Shown: positions 12,831 to 25,459 of the stretch, in pieces
How positions within the stretch are numbered: the first letter of the stretch is position 1
Layout of the letters: every line of letters starts with the position of its first letter
Origin: Terebella lapidaria
Taxonomy: Eukaryota > Annelida > Polychaeta > Terebellida > Terebellidae
Direction: 5' to 3'
Assembly (NCBI GenBank): GCA_949152475.1
Contig: OX424558.1
Span: 38,326,651 to 38,390,650, forward strand
Length of the DNA: 64,000 nt
The notes under the pieces: model-generated
Databases searched by the model: none
Told to the model about the DNA's origin: nothing
The model's input: the letters and a program-made list of their open reading frames with translations, nothing else
Position numbers and translations under genes: made by a program

Positions 12831-15800
12831 CCGCAGAAAAAGACATTATATGTTTAATCCTACCAACGTGTAATCGTCTATAAGGTCTACATATATGTTT
12901 GTCTAGCGGATCAAAATCCATATCCTGATTACGGGTTCATTGTGTGTTGGTTTCGTAGTTTGCGCAGCCTGTGACAGCTTGAGCCCGAGTGAAATTTGAT
13001 CTTCGGAAATAAAGAAGGGTTTTACTGAGGGACTAGACAGATCCGCAGAGATACTACTATATATACGTGAATGGGACAATATATATGTTATTCATCGTAG
13101 GGAATATCGTGTTGAGATTCTAAGTGAAGTTTCAATTGAGCACAATGAAAAAGTACACGAATACAATTTGTGGTTGTAAACAAACAGGGCAAACGTGAGA
13201 AGCTTTCGACAAAAGGCCTAACTACGTGGATTCTTTAAGAAATATTTACATTGAAAATGACCTGAGTATATTTACTCAAAAATGAGAGTTTAAAACACTA
13301 TAGGCAGGCTACACTATGAAGGAATAGTATCAGTTTTATGTATATAAATTCAATCATCAATAGGAATTTAAAAAAAATATTTTCTTCACAAAACACCCAA
13401 AATTATTCCGGTTGTGAATATATTTCCTACCATATTATCTGCAGCCGTAAATATTAAGTATAAATTAGTAAATTGTGCGAAAGGAAAGTTGACTGAGTAT
13501 GGTTCACTATTCTTATAATACTTCGAGGAACAATGGAAATGCTAAAATTCCAGAAACAAGTTATCCCATGCATGCAGGATCACAGAGGGTCTATTTGACT
13601 ATCGGCGGGGTGCATGGAATTGTCCACACCTAGCCGATATCAGGTGTAAAACACGCGTGGCAGTGAGTTTTGGCAGAGAGTATAGAACAGGTTTTGGTCT
13701 TTGACTCTGTCACGATTGTCCCGGGGGTAAGATTTTCACGCACCCCCTCTCTCCCTTTCACACCCATTCCACGCCGGAAACCTTGATGTCCCACGCATGC
13801 GAGTAGTTGAAAAATCACAGCAACGCAGCAGGTCGCTAATCAAAATTGTATAAATGTTTATGCAAAAAATGTAAACAAAGGCAGCCGCGCCGTTGCAACG
13901 GTTCCACGCTACTAAACAGCGTCATTATCCTGCTTGAACATATTAATGTGTTAGGCACCAGTAATTAGGGAATATCGCCTTTGAAGGTTGGCCGTTGTTA
14001 CATTGTGCAGTGCGCTAAATGCTTTGTTTTTACTACAAAGCGGCGCTGAATTATGCGTGACGCTCTTTAGATATCTAATTGAGGTGCGCGCATGGCGGAA
14101 GTTAAGTGGTTTTCAACGCTATCCAGACACCGAAACGACAAGGGTAGTTTACGAACACGCGTCACGCTCAGTTTTGTGTGTGAATTTATTCAACTAATGA
14201 CAAAAATGCCATGACTTTAATCTTCTATCTGATCGAGGCATTGTTTTATACTTAAAAAGGGAAACCTTAAAAACAAGGCAGGTGCTGGGCATAGTACTAA
14301 GTCAAGGAAAAAGGAGTCTGATACTTTTATACTGGTACGTTTATAGATGATCAATTCCATGATAAAATGCCATGTGTGAATGCTAAATATGGTGTATTGA
14401 TGTGGAAATAACACCTTTGTATGCACTATACAGTTTGGTTTCATATCCATGGAAACGTGCTGTCATTACCTATATATATTTTTTTTTTGCATAACAATGG
14501 TAGGGCCTATGTTATTAGTTGTAACAAGCGCACTCTGCATCACATGAACAGATAGGATTTAATTTGACAATTACAACATATTCAATATAATAAAAGGAAT
14601 ATAGCATTAATTGTCCATCCGATACACCACCGATACCAAAATGACCGGGAAAAGGAGAAAATATTGTATCATTTGCCCAGTTTAATTGAAGCTTACGCAA
14701 AAAATCAAGACACACCTTTTTGATGTTCCACGACTTCTTTAAAATGTAACAGTGGTAGATTTTATCTCTGAAAAGTGCAATCTATACGATAAAGTATGGT
14801 CAGGTACTTCACAGGAGAGGATGTAATCTTCTGTCGTAACACCGCCAGTGGGAAAACAGTGACGCAATTCGACTATTCAAGTTTGCATTGAAGTCCCCAG
14901 GGTTCGACATGTGTATGTAACTGGAAAGGGCAAATACGGAAGTCGATCTCTCTAATTTGGGAGCAAACTTCAAATTCATCAGGCCACTAATTCCAAATAG
15001 AAGGGGATACGTTGACAAAGTTATCAGATCGCTTGCAGGGGTCGCACTACAATGCTTTGTAAATTGACTCGTGGGAATTGACATTACCTATCGCAAATAC
15101 CAGAAAAGGATCTGCGCCCCCGGCATCGGAGGCACTTCGCAGTTCCCCCGCAAGGCATCATGGGAAAAGATGTGGGAATGACGGAAAAGTCAGCAGGGAA
15201 AACCCCTCGGGTTTAAAATTGAGCACGGAGTTTTAATTTCAATGGCATGGGGTCGCAACGAGCTGTCGTGAGGCTCAACCGCTGGTCACTCGACTTCTCG
15301 GCATGGACAGCCATGACCACAACAAAGGACTCCGACCAGAATCCCCAGTGGCCAGAAGTCATGCGGCTATGATCACAGACCAGAGAGCTTCTAGGAATTG
15401 CAGTCCTTTGTTTCAGCACTGATCAAGTGCTTTAATTAAGGGGGCTAACTCCTGGCGTTTCAAGTTTGATTACAAAATGTAGATAATAAACATTCCTGCG
15501 TAATACTTTGTTAATGAATGTAAAACAATGGTGGCTGAGTTGATGTCTTCAAATTCTAGAGAGAACAACCCGCTGTGTTTGATGAACTTGGGCTCGAACT
15601 TTATACTTACTAAATACCATAATGACTAGGCCAACCACATGTAAGGCTGCTGTGTACGAACATGTGTTCAGCTTACAGCGTTTACCCGAAAGAAACATTG
15701 AGAAAAAAATAATATACCTAAATACATGAAGTCAATATTTATTTAGTCGTTAAGAAATGAAACTGTTGTAAAAACAAAGTAATGTAGTTGTCAAATTGGA

Positions 15801-18800
15801 TGCAAACTTTTAATCACATACCTAACGTAGTAGATATTATATTAATATTCCGAATGCAATTTCAGTTGTTGAAAAGGAACATTACAATTACTTTAAGTCG
15901 TTATTTTTTTTTTAAATACTAAACCAAAGATCCCACACTTAATTTATAAAACAAAAAGAACCGAAAGTATACAGGTAGATCTACAGCTACATGTATCCTA
16001 TATATTGACACACGAGATATGCAAACTATTGCCGATTGATCCCCAATGCTCAATGAATCACTCCACTTAGTCCCAGCTTTTCCCGAACACACCACTTTCG
16101 TGTAAACTTATGTCTTTTCGATGGAGACAAAACGCCTAGTGTCAAGTGACATACATCGAGACAGATTAAATTAGCGACTTGTGCAATCTCGGTCGAATAT
16201 CTCTCTCTTTTGGTGCGTCCCCAAATCGACCATTACGATTCCACGCGGTATATCCGTTAGAGATAAATATATTGCCTACTTTTCCAGAGCCGTGGCGAAT
16301 ACCGCCTTTCGGTCTTGGACGCTCGCAGCGACAATGAGAAAGAGAGCGGTCGTCTTGGTTGGAGGGGGAACATGCCGTTCCTGGGCGAAATGCTAAATCC
16401 GACGGCATTACTTGCAGATTTATCGTTCATTTCCAAAGAGCAAAGGCTTGTAAGGAGTCGAGAAGTTGCGAATTGTCGCCGACAATTATGTCATATTTCA
16501 CGGCACGATCTGGCCAAAACGGTGCTAAGCTTTTGGACCTGGACTTCCTAGACGTTGACCCTGTCGATTCCCAATATGAAATATCGCTATATCGAAAAGA
16601 AAATCGCCCTTCTTCCCACTGATCTTCTGGGATTTCTAATAAATAACTGGAGAATTATAATTTTCTAAATGTGATGGAGTAACTTCAAGATTCGCATATA
16701 TTCTCTGCTCTATAGTATTGACCCTGGAGTTTGGAGATAAAGTCTTGTCTTATCCAGGCTGGTCTCCATGATATCTTGACCTATATTTCATCCATCTAAA
16801 AATCATATTTTTTCAGAACCCTTTCCGCCATGTTACGGTAACGATTTCCCCCCTTGCAACTGAGCGCCTGTAGAAGAAGTTAACTTTTGCGTTGGTTTAA
16901 AGGCCTCTAGCCTTAGCCTTTCATGTTAGCAATTGTTTAACAAATTTTGCAAAACCTCCCAAACCCGGGAAAGACTAAATCAGTCTACTATCATCTTCGG
17001 CAATATCAAACACTCAGTAACACAAGGCGAAAAGATCAGCGAGTACCAGCTTAATTAAAGAGAAAATGTCCCGCACGATTCCTCAATTAAAATATTCGTA
17101 CGAGGTCGGAGATAATCGGGTGAAACGCTTGGATAGAGCGGGGGCGAACGGCGGAATTTTGTGCTGTGTTCATACTTGATTAATGAGTTGCTCTTCAAGG
17201 AAATATGCCCAGCCATCGTGCGAACTGCTCTACAATGGCGGTCGCAAGATGGACAGAGCTTGAGTGGAAAAGCCCACAAACTTATCAATATAAAAGATGA
17301 TTTTTCGTGAGGATTCGGCGAAGGGAGAGGGAGGGAAGGGGGGGGGGGTAACTTTAATATAGCTTTAGGAGAAACGGTCCACAGTCGATTTCTTTTTCCC
17401 CCTGCGCCCCGCAAAAACAGATCATCTTTCTTGCCCGAGCAGAAACAATTGTCGCTCCTGACGGGCCCACTGGCGCCACCTTTTGATTGATTGATGGGCC
17501 TGTAATTAATTGGTCGCCGAAGATTGCAAATTTCCTGTATTGACCGTAGTCTTCCAACTGAAGTTAACGTTCCGTACGGAAGATTCCCCAAATAGCCATA
17601 CGTCAATCACGTCAGAATACCGTTGTTTTATATATTAAAATTGACCTGTTTTTTTCTCACTTGAAAATTAACAGGTATCGCAGATTTTCGCGTTAACAGT
17701 AATGAATAGTCCGTCAATCATATAAGCGTAATGAAAAAAAGTGGCGTAATTTTTACTGATCAGCCGATGAATGGCATGGCACTGATGGATTTGTTCACGG
17801 CTCGGTGGTAAAATGATTGTCCCGAAGAAATATTCCGAGGATAAAATTATGTCTGTAGCGTCTTGAAGACGTTGTTATAAAGCGTCTGCTATCTCATGTG
17901 TGCAAATATTCGATAAATTTGCCAAATCGATAAATTCTTCAGCTAATAATAATGTACGGGCCTACGCAGGCTACACGAGTAGACGTAATGATCTGTTATC
18001 AACTAGTGACTAATCTGTGGTGAAATTTCAAAATTTCAGGGAAGTTTGATCGTAGGCTGAATAACTAGGCCTATAGGCCTATACACCGAGAAATAATTTA
18101 CATATATACCGTAATCGATTACATTCAGTATAATTTTTCCTGATTTGTTTCGCCATAACTTAAATTACGAAATCTGATACATGGTTCGTGACATCCGGTA
18201 CGGCCTAAAACTCTGCTTTGTAATGGACCCGTCATCGCAGGTGGGGTGAAATTCATGCTATCATGCTTCTTCCATCGCCACGCGAATCTTGGACGACAAG
18301 GACACTCGAAATTTTAAATGTTTTTTTACCTCCATGTTTCAGAATATAGCCTATGTGGCGTAAGGACGGTGACACAAAACACACCCGTTGAACCGAGGGC
18401 ATTCCCAACCAAACCGTCACACACTCCACAGGTGTTGGTCTCATGCGGTAATCATGCGTTGCGAACTGCGTCACACTTTGCGTTGACCTTGTGACCGCGG
18501 GTACGTCAGTCAATCGAAATACGACGTCGAACTGCGACCGCGCCGGATGTCCGCGTGCAAAATACCGAGCAATCCAGGCGCTATTCGTGCCTTTTCCCGT
18601 GGCTTTCCACCGGGGTACGGAATTCACCTTTTTCGACACACTCGACCCGTTGCATAAAGTATCGGCATTATCGCCGAATAAATTTGAATATAGAGTTTCG
18701 AACTCTTTGGTTAGGGGCTACAAAACACAGCACAGGTAATGAAGAGATTTCCACCCCCATTCTCCGCCGTGAAATCAGCATCGATACTTGTGATTAGCAA

Positions 18801-20400
18801 TGCCTTACTAAATTGAGTGAAGTTCGTGCCTTTGTGGTCAATTTATTTTGCATAATTGTAGAGCACTTGTTGTCAGAGGAAGTGAAAAAGGTCGCAGACT
18901 TGAATTTTTTTGTTCTACTTTGTTTATTTAATCAATTGATGGAACTCATGTACGAAACTAAGATTTTGTCAATCATTTCCAAAGAAAATGCCAGTTTCCG
19001 GTAGACTGTACAGTTTTGTTTTCGTATCTGTTTATTGGGCCTATTATGTGCTTAGGATGATATTATGATAATCTTGCAAACGTACGTCGCTCAACGAGAG
19101 GAGGTTTCTTTCCGGATTCTGCACCATATTTTCAAGGCGTCAATATGTGAACTCTCCGCTCAAAGCGTGTGAACCGTTATCAAAACCCAAGAAAATATAG
19201 GCTACTCCCCGATTTGCATACGACGGAACTTCCACGTGAGTCTGGCATTTGCATTTTAACGTTCACTTCCGGTCGTCGAAAGAATTTCGGAACGAGTCAG
19301 GGCAGGACCCGGACCGTCGGGCGCTGTGTGGAGTGAGATTTGGGACCAAACCCGGACCCCTTTGATCCCGTCGAAATGATGTATCTGCCAGGGGGCCATC
19401 AAAGCCACGACGGACGTGTTCCTGTCTCTCTGGCGTTACTCCCCGGGGAAAACCCTCATCGGTGACCCTCCTCGTGCCCTCTTTCCAAACACAGCGTCCA
19501 CATTTTCCCCTAAAGGCCCAGAGCTTTCCGTAGCCTATCTCCCCAGATGCCCCCGTATGCCGCCGACAAGATTAGCTAGACATCACCGTGCATTGAACAT
19601 CTTCACTCCGAATCCAACAGAGAGCGCAATGGAGAAATGTTATCCCCGGATAAGTTATATCCATGCCTACCCCCGCCGTCCTCCCAGCATCGTCTCTCAA
19701 AATCGTCCCAATTGGAGCAAAGTCCCCGTGAACTTTTCCAACCCGCGCGAAAATTACCCCAGAGTCGGATCGGTCGCTAAACTCACGGACTTCTCTGCTG
19801 TTTTTACGACTGCATCAATCTCCCCGCGAGTCGAACTCGCTGACACTCGGTTTTCTTTGTCTTAAATCCGTCGGGCAGATTTGTCATTTGCCGTAACGAG
19901 TGGTGAGCCCGATAGGAATCAACACTCTACCAGGGGAAGATCTCACTCTGGCAAAGTCCTTACCCTAGAGTGCCAAGCGCTACTCTAGAAGTGTCGTCAT
20001 TAGGAGCACGAGCCAAAGATTAGAGTCCAACTGGACGGTCCGAATGGTTCGTGGGATCCGGTCGCTCGGGCGGGATTATTCGCCCGTCACCGGGCAAAGA
20101 TAGATTTTCGTTGTCGTTTGACCCGCGACCGATTTGTTTCCAAATTCTCACCTTCTCTACATCCCATGCTCGCCCAGTGAATCCCACTTCTAGAAGTCCA
20201 CGTGTGAAGCGTGGAACATGCCCCTTCAAATTATCGTAACCAATCCATCATATTTACGAATGACATGGAGGTATATAGAAGGTATCAACAGATTCGAATC
20301 TTGGATCTAGAGAATATAAAATATCCGAAAGTACAAATAATCTCTTAGCCCCAATTTTAATATACGAGTGGCTAAACTTTTAGGAAATAGTTACAATTGA
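12831..20400. other. Gene desert, no gene recognised
   Basis: Mostly unique AT-rich DNA with GC-richer islands at about 13560-13920, 17050-17600 and 19080-20230. The segment at 17480-17520 holds homeodomain/PBX-type words (TGATTGATTGATGG, TAATTAATTGG) and may be a regulatory element. A doubled TAGGCCTA sits at 18066-18083. The longest open frame, 19416-19865 on the plus strand, starts with GTG and has no recognisable domain. Confidence 0.45.
19212..19254 (+). promoter_or_regulatory. Pair of perfect octamer (POU) sites
   Basis: ATTTGCAT occurs twice, at 19212-19219 and 19247-19254, 35 bp apart in the same orientation, in a GC-richer stretch of the desert beside a POU3 gene. POU-domain proteins bind this octamer. 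An auto- or cross-regulatory enhancer is inferred. Confidence 0.4.
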
Positions 20401-20509
20401 CAATACTTAGTGAATTATGATACTACATGTAGTATGAACAGTCTCCTACCAAATGCCAGGTTTGAAAGTTAGATTGCAACACTTGTACGCTGTAGCTTGC
20501 TTCATTACT

Positions 20510-23500
20510 GGAAACCATTGCAGCAATGTTTGTGAATATCACTTGTAGCAATGGTTGGTTGAAGGATATAGATTGTAGCAATATTTTTATTGAAATCGCT
20601 TTAATAACAATGGTAGGTATGTGGACATCCATTATGACATTAAGTTATATTTATGGACATCATTTGTAATAAATTATGATTGGTGGGCATCCATTGTAGC
20701 AGTGTTTGGTTGGTGGAAACCCCATACAGAAATAGATGGTTGGTGGACTTCCATTGTAGCAATGCTTGGTTGGTGGACATCCATTGTAGCAATGATTGGT
20801 TGGTGGAAAAATGTAGCAACGGTTGGCTGTTGGACATCTGTTGCAGCAATAATTGCTTTATGGACATCCGATGTAGCAGTGGATGATTGGTGGACTTTCA
20901 CTGAAGCAATGTTTGGTTGTTGGACATCCAATGTAGCAATGATTGATTGGTGGATATCCATTGTAGTAATGTTTGGTTGTTGATCTTTCATTATTGCAAT
21001 GTTGGGTTGGTGGACATCCATTGTAGCAATGATTGGTTGGTGGACATTCATTGTAGCAATTGTTGGTTGTTGGACTTTCATTGTAGCAATGTTGGGTTGG
21101 TGGCCATCCATTGTAGCGACAGATGATTGGTAGATATCCATTGTAGCAATGTTTGGTTGCTGGATATCAATGGTAGCAATGTTTGGTTTGTGGAAAAAAT
21201 GTAGCAACAGTTGGTTGGTGGACATATGTTGTACCAATGAATGATTTGTGGACATCCATTGTAGCAATGACTGGTTTGTGGATATTCCATTGTAGCAATG
21301 ATTGATTGATTGACATCTATAAAATCAATGATTGGTTGGTGGAAAAATATAGCAACAGTTGGTTGGTGGACAAATGTTGTAGCAATGAGTGTTTGTTGTA
21401 GTTTCATTGTAGCAATGTTGGGTTGATGGGCATGCATTGCAGCAATGGTTGGTTGGCGGGAAAAATGTAGCAACAGTTGGTTGGTGGACAAATGTTGTAG
21501 CAATGATTCGTTTATGGGCATCCATTGTAGGAATGACTGGTTGGTGGATATTCCATTGCAGCAATGCTTGATTGGTAGACATATATAGAAGCAATGATTG
21601 GTTGGTGGAAAAATGTAGCAACAGTTGGGTGGTAGACATATGTTGTATCAATGATTCGTTTAAGGACATGCATTGTAGCAATTGATGGTTGGTGGATATC
21701 CACTGTAGTAATGTTTGGTTGTTGATCTTTCATTATTGGTTGGTGGAAAAAAATGTAGGAACAGTTGGTTGTGAACATATGTTGTTGCAATGATTGGTGA
21801 TTGGAGTTCCATTTTAGCAATGTTGTATTAATGGGCAAGCATTGCAGCAATGATTGGTTGGTGGACATTCATTGTAGCAATTGTTGGTTGGTGGCCATCC
21901 ATTGTAGCAACGGATGATTGGTAGATATCCATTGTAGCAATGTTTGGTTACTGGATATCATTGATAGCAATGTTTGGTTGGTGGAAAAAATGTGGCAACA
22001 GTTGGTTGGTGGACAGATGTTGTAGCAACAGTTGGTTGGTGGACAGATGTTGTAGCAATGATTGGTTTATGGAAATCCATTGTAGCAATGAATAGTTGGT
22101 CGACATCCATTGTAGCAATGATTGGTTGTTGTAGTTTCATTGTAGCAATGTTGGGTTTGATGGGCATGCATTGCATCAATGATTTGTTGATGGACATTCA
22201 TTGTAGCAATTGTTGGTTGTTGGATTGACATCTATAGAAGCAATGGTTGGTTGCTGGAAAAAATGTAGCAACGGATGATTGGTAGATATCCATTTTTGCA
22301 ATGTTTGGTTGCTAGATATCAATGGTAACAATGTTTGGTTGGTGGAAAAAATGTACCAACAGTTGGTGGACATATGTTGTAGCAATGATTGGTTTGCGGA
22401 CATCCATTGTAGCAATGGATGGTGGAGAGATATCCGTTGTAGCAATGCTTGGTTGCTGGACATCAATGGCAACAATGTTTGGCTGGTGGAAAAAATGTAG
22501 CCACAGTTGGTTGGTGGACATATGTTGCAGCAATGATTGGTTTATGGTCATCTATTGTAACAATGACTGGTTTGTGGACATCCATTGTAGCAATGGATAG
22601 TTGGTCGACATCCATTGTAGCAATGATTGGTTGTTGTAATTTCATTGTAGCAATGTTGGGTTGATGGGCATGCATTGCACCAATGATTCGTTGGTGGACA
22701 TTCATTGTAGCAATTTTTGGTTGTTGGATTGACATCTATAGAAGCAATGATTGGTTGGTGGAAAAAATGTAGCAACGGAGGATTGGTAGATATCCATTTT
22801 TGCAATGTTTGGTTGCTGGACATCAATGGCAACAATGTTTGGTTGGTGGTAAAAATGTAGCAACAGTTGGTTGATGGACATATGTTGTAGCAATGATTGG
22901 TTTGCAGACATCCATTGTAGCAATGACTGGTTTGTGGATATTCCATTATAGCAATGCTTGATTGGTGGACATCTATAGAATGATTGGTTGGTGGAAAAAA
23001 ATGTAGCAACAGTTGGTTGGTGGACACATGTTGTAGCCAAAACTGGTTTATGGCCATCCATTGTAGCAGTGGATGGTTGGTGGATATCCATTGTAGTAAT
23101 GTTTGATTGCTGGACAACAATGGTAGCAATGATTGGTTGGTTGAAAAAATGTAGCAACAGTTGGTTGGTGGACATATGTTGTAGCAATGATTGGTTGGTG
23201 GACATCCATTGTAGCAATAAGTGGTCGGTGGAAATTCATTGTAGCAAATGTTGGTTGTTGGACTTTCATTGTAGCAATGTTGGGTTGGTGGACATCCATT
23301 GTAGCAATGGATGATTGGTAGATATCCATTGTAGCAATGTTTGGTTGCTAGATATCAATGGTAGCAATGTTTGGTTGGTGGGAAAAATGTAGCAACAATT
23401 GTGTAGTGGACATATGTTGTAGCAATGACTGGTTAAGGGAAATCCATTGTAGCAATGGATGGTTGTTGGACTTTCGTTGTAACCATGTTGGGTTGGTGGA

Positions 23501-25240
23501 CATCCATTACAGCATTGAGTGGTTGGTGGATATTCATTGTCCCAAATGATGATTGTTGAGCGTCTACTGTAGGAATGCTTGTTTGCTGGATATTCATTGT
23601 AGCAATAATTGATTGGTGGACATCCATTGTAGCAATGATTGGTTGGTGGACATCCATTGTAGCAATAGATGGTTGGTGGACATCCAATGTAGCAATGATT
23701 GGTTGGTGGACATCCCTTGTAGCAATGTTGGGTTGGGGGACATTCATTTTAGCAACGGATAATTGGTGAGCATTTATTGTAGGCATGTTTTTGGTGAATA
23801 TTCATTGTAGCAATGGTTGGTTGGTGGACATCTAATGTAGCAATGATTGGTTGGTGGACATCTAATGTAGCAATGATTGGTTGGTGGACATTCATTGTAG
23901 CAACGGATAATTGGTGAGCATTTATTGTAGGCATGTTTTTGGTGGAAATCCATTGTAGCAATGGATGGTTGGTGGACATCCATTGTAGCAATGGATGGTT
24001 GGTAGACATCCAATGTAGCAATGATTGGTCGGTGGACATTCATTGTAGCAACGGATAATTGGTGAGCATTTATTGTAGGCATGTTTTTGGTGGATATCCA
24101 TTGTAGCAATAATTGGTCGGTGGTCATCTATTGTAGCAATGGATGGTTGGTGGATATCCAATATAGCAATGAATGGTTGATGGACATCCAATGTAGCAAT
24201 GAATGGTTGGTGGACAACCATTGTAGCAAAGGATAATTGGTGAGCATTCATTGTAGGCATGTTTTTGGTGGATATCCATTGTAGCAATAATTGGTTGGTG
24301 GACATCCAATGTAGCATTGAATTGTTGGTGGACATCCAATGTAGCAATAAATGATTAGTGGACATCCAATGTAGCAATGATTAGTTGGTGGATATCCATC
24401 GTAGCAATGATTGGTTGGTGGACATTTCATGCAGAAATAGTTGGTCGATGGTCATCCGTTTGTCGGAATGTTTGATTAGCGGACATCCATTGTTGCAAAG
24501 GATGATTGGTGAACACTTATTGTAAGAATGTTTTTGGTGGATATCCATTGTAGCAATTGACGGTTGGTGAGCATTCTTTGTAGTAATGTTTGTTTGGTGG
24601 ACATCTACTTTACCAAGGATAAATTGGTGGACATCCATTTTACCAATGATTGCTTGGTGTACATCCATTGTAGAAAGGATTGGTTGGTGGACATCCATTT
24701 TACCAATAATTGATTGTTGGACATCCATTGTAGCAATGATTGGTTGGTGGATATCCATTGTAGCAATGACTGGTTGGTGGACATCCACTTTACCAATGGT
24801 TGGTTGGTGGACATTCGGTGTAGCAATGGTTGGTTGGTGGATAACCGGCATTGCATTGCTCTGGAACCCCTTGTAGGGAAAGTTGTATGGTTGATGGACA
24901 CTCAGTACAGTATTGTTCGAGTACATGTTCATTGCGGTCATGTTTGGTTGGTGGACATTCATTGTATGAATGCTTTTGTATATTATTTGTAGCAAAAGTT
25001 GCTATAGTTGGACATCATCAAAGCAATGCTTGTGAATATCATTGTAGCAATGTTTGTAAACATAAAATGTTGCAACATTCATGGATATCTACTCCAGCAA
25101 TATTGGTTGGCATCACTTGTAGTAATGGTTGATTGATTGGTGGACAACCATGGCAGAAATGTTTATGGACAACACATTCAGCAACCGTGACGGTTGATTG
25201 TTGGATATTCATTGTAGCAATGTTTATGTAGCCGGGTATT
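20510..25240. repeat. Large minisatellite with a 30-bp unit
   Basis: About 4.7 kb of near-continuous copies of a 30-bp unit, roughly TTGGTTGGTGGACATCCATT followed by GTAGCAATGA, giving about 155 copies at varied divergence. Higher-order structure is visible. Between 23750 and 24060 a block marked by AATTGGTGAGCATTTATTG and a shortened TGTTTTTGGTGG unit recurs about every 149 bp (23756, 23905, 24054), with a further copy about 177 bp on. Between 21180 and 23400 an AAAAATGTAGCAACAGTTGG variant recurs every few units. Because 30 is a multiple of three, all frames stay open for long distances and give ten-residue peptide repeats (for example ATMDVHQPII on the minus strand). These lack a consistent start and are broken repeatedly, so I read them as non-coding. 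Confidence 0.95.
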
Positions 25241-25397
25241 TATTTATGGTTTGATGTTAAAGTTTTTGAAAGTAATTGTGATATGTGTAGTACGGTAGTT
25301 TCACCAGTGACGTCATTTCCATTAAGAATATCCTCGCACCTGTCGATATGAAACTGTTAATAAACTGCACTGATTCTATATGGTTTTCTAGTACATG

Positions 25398-25450
25398 TTT
25401 GGTACATTACTTGTACCAATGTTAGGTCGGTGGACATCCATTTTAGCAAT
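25398..25450. repeat. Detached fragment of the 30-bp minisatellite
   Basis: Almost two units (TGGTACATTACTTGTACCAA, then GTCGGTGGACATCCATTTTA) lie about 160 bp beyond the main array, separated by unrelated sequence. The array was probably longer or has been interrupted by an insertion. Confidence 0.7.
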
Positions 25451-25459
25451 GATATATGA

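Noticed and set aside
19825-19847. tRNA T-arm-like GCGAG-TTCGACT-CTCGC (minus strand)
   Set aside because: The T-arm folds well, but no A box, anticodon arm or full acceptor pairing at the right distance is found.
19416-19865. 149-codon plus-strand frame
   Set aside because: The start is GTG, the composition is that of a GC-rich island, and no motif or splice structure supports it.
20640-24995. Many 60-200-codon frames with ten-residue repeats
   Set aside because: They come from a 30-bp minisatellite, occur in several frames on both strands, and break often.
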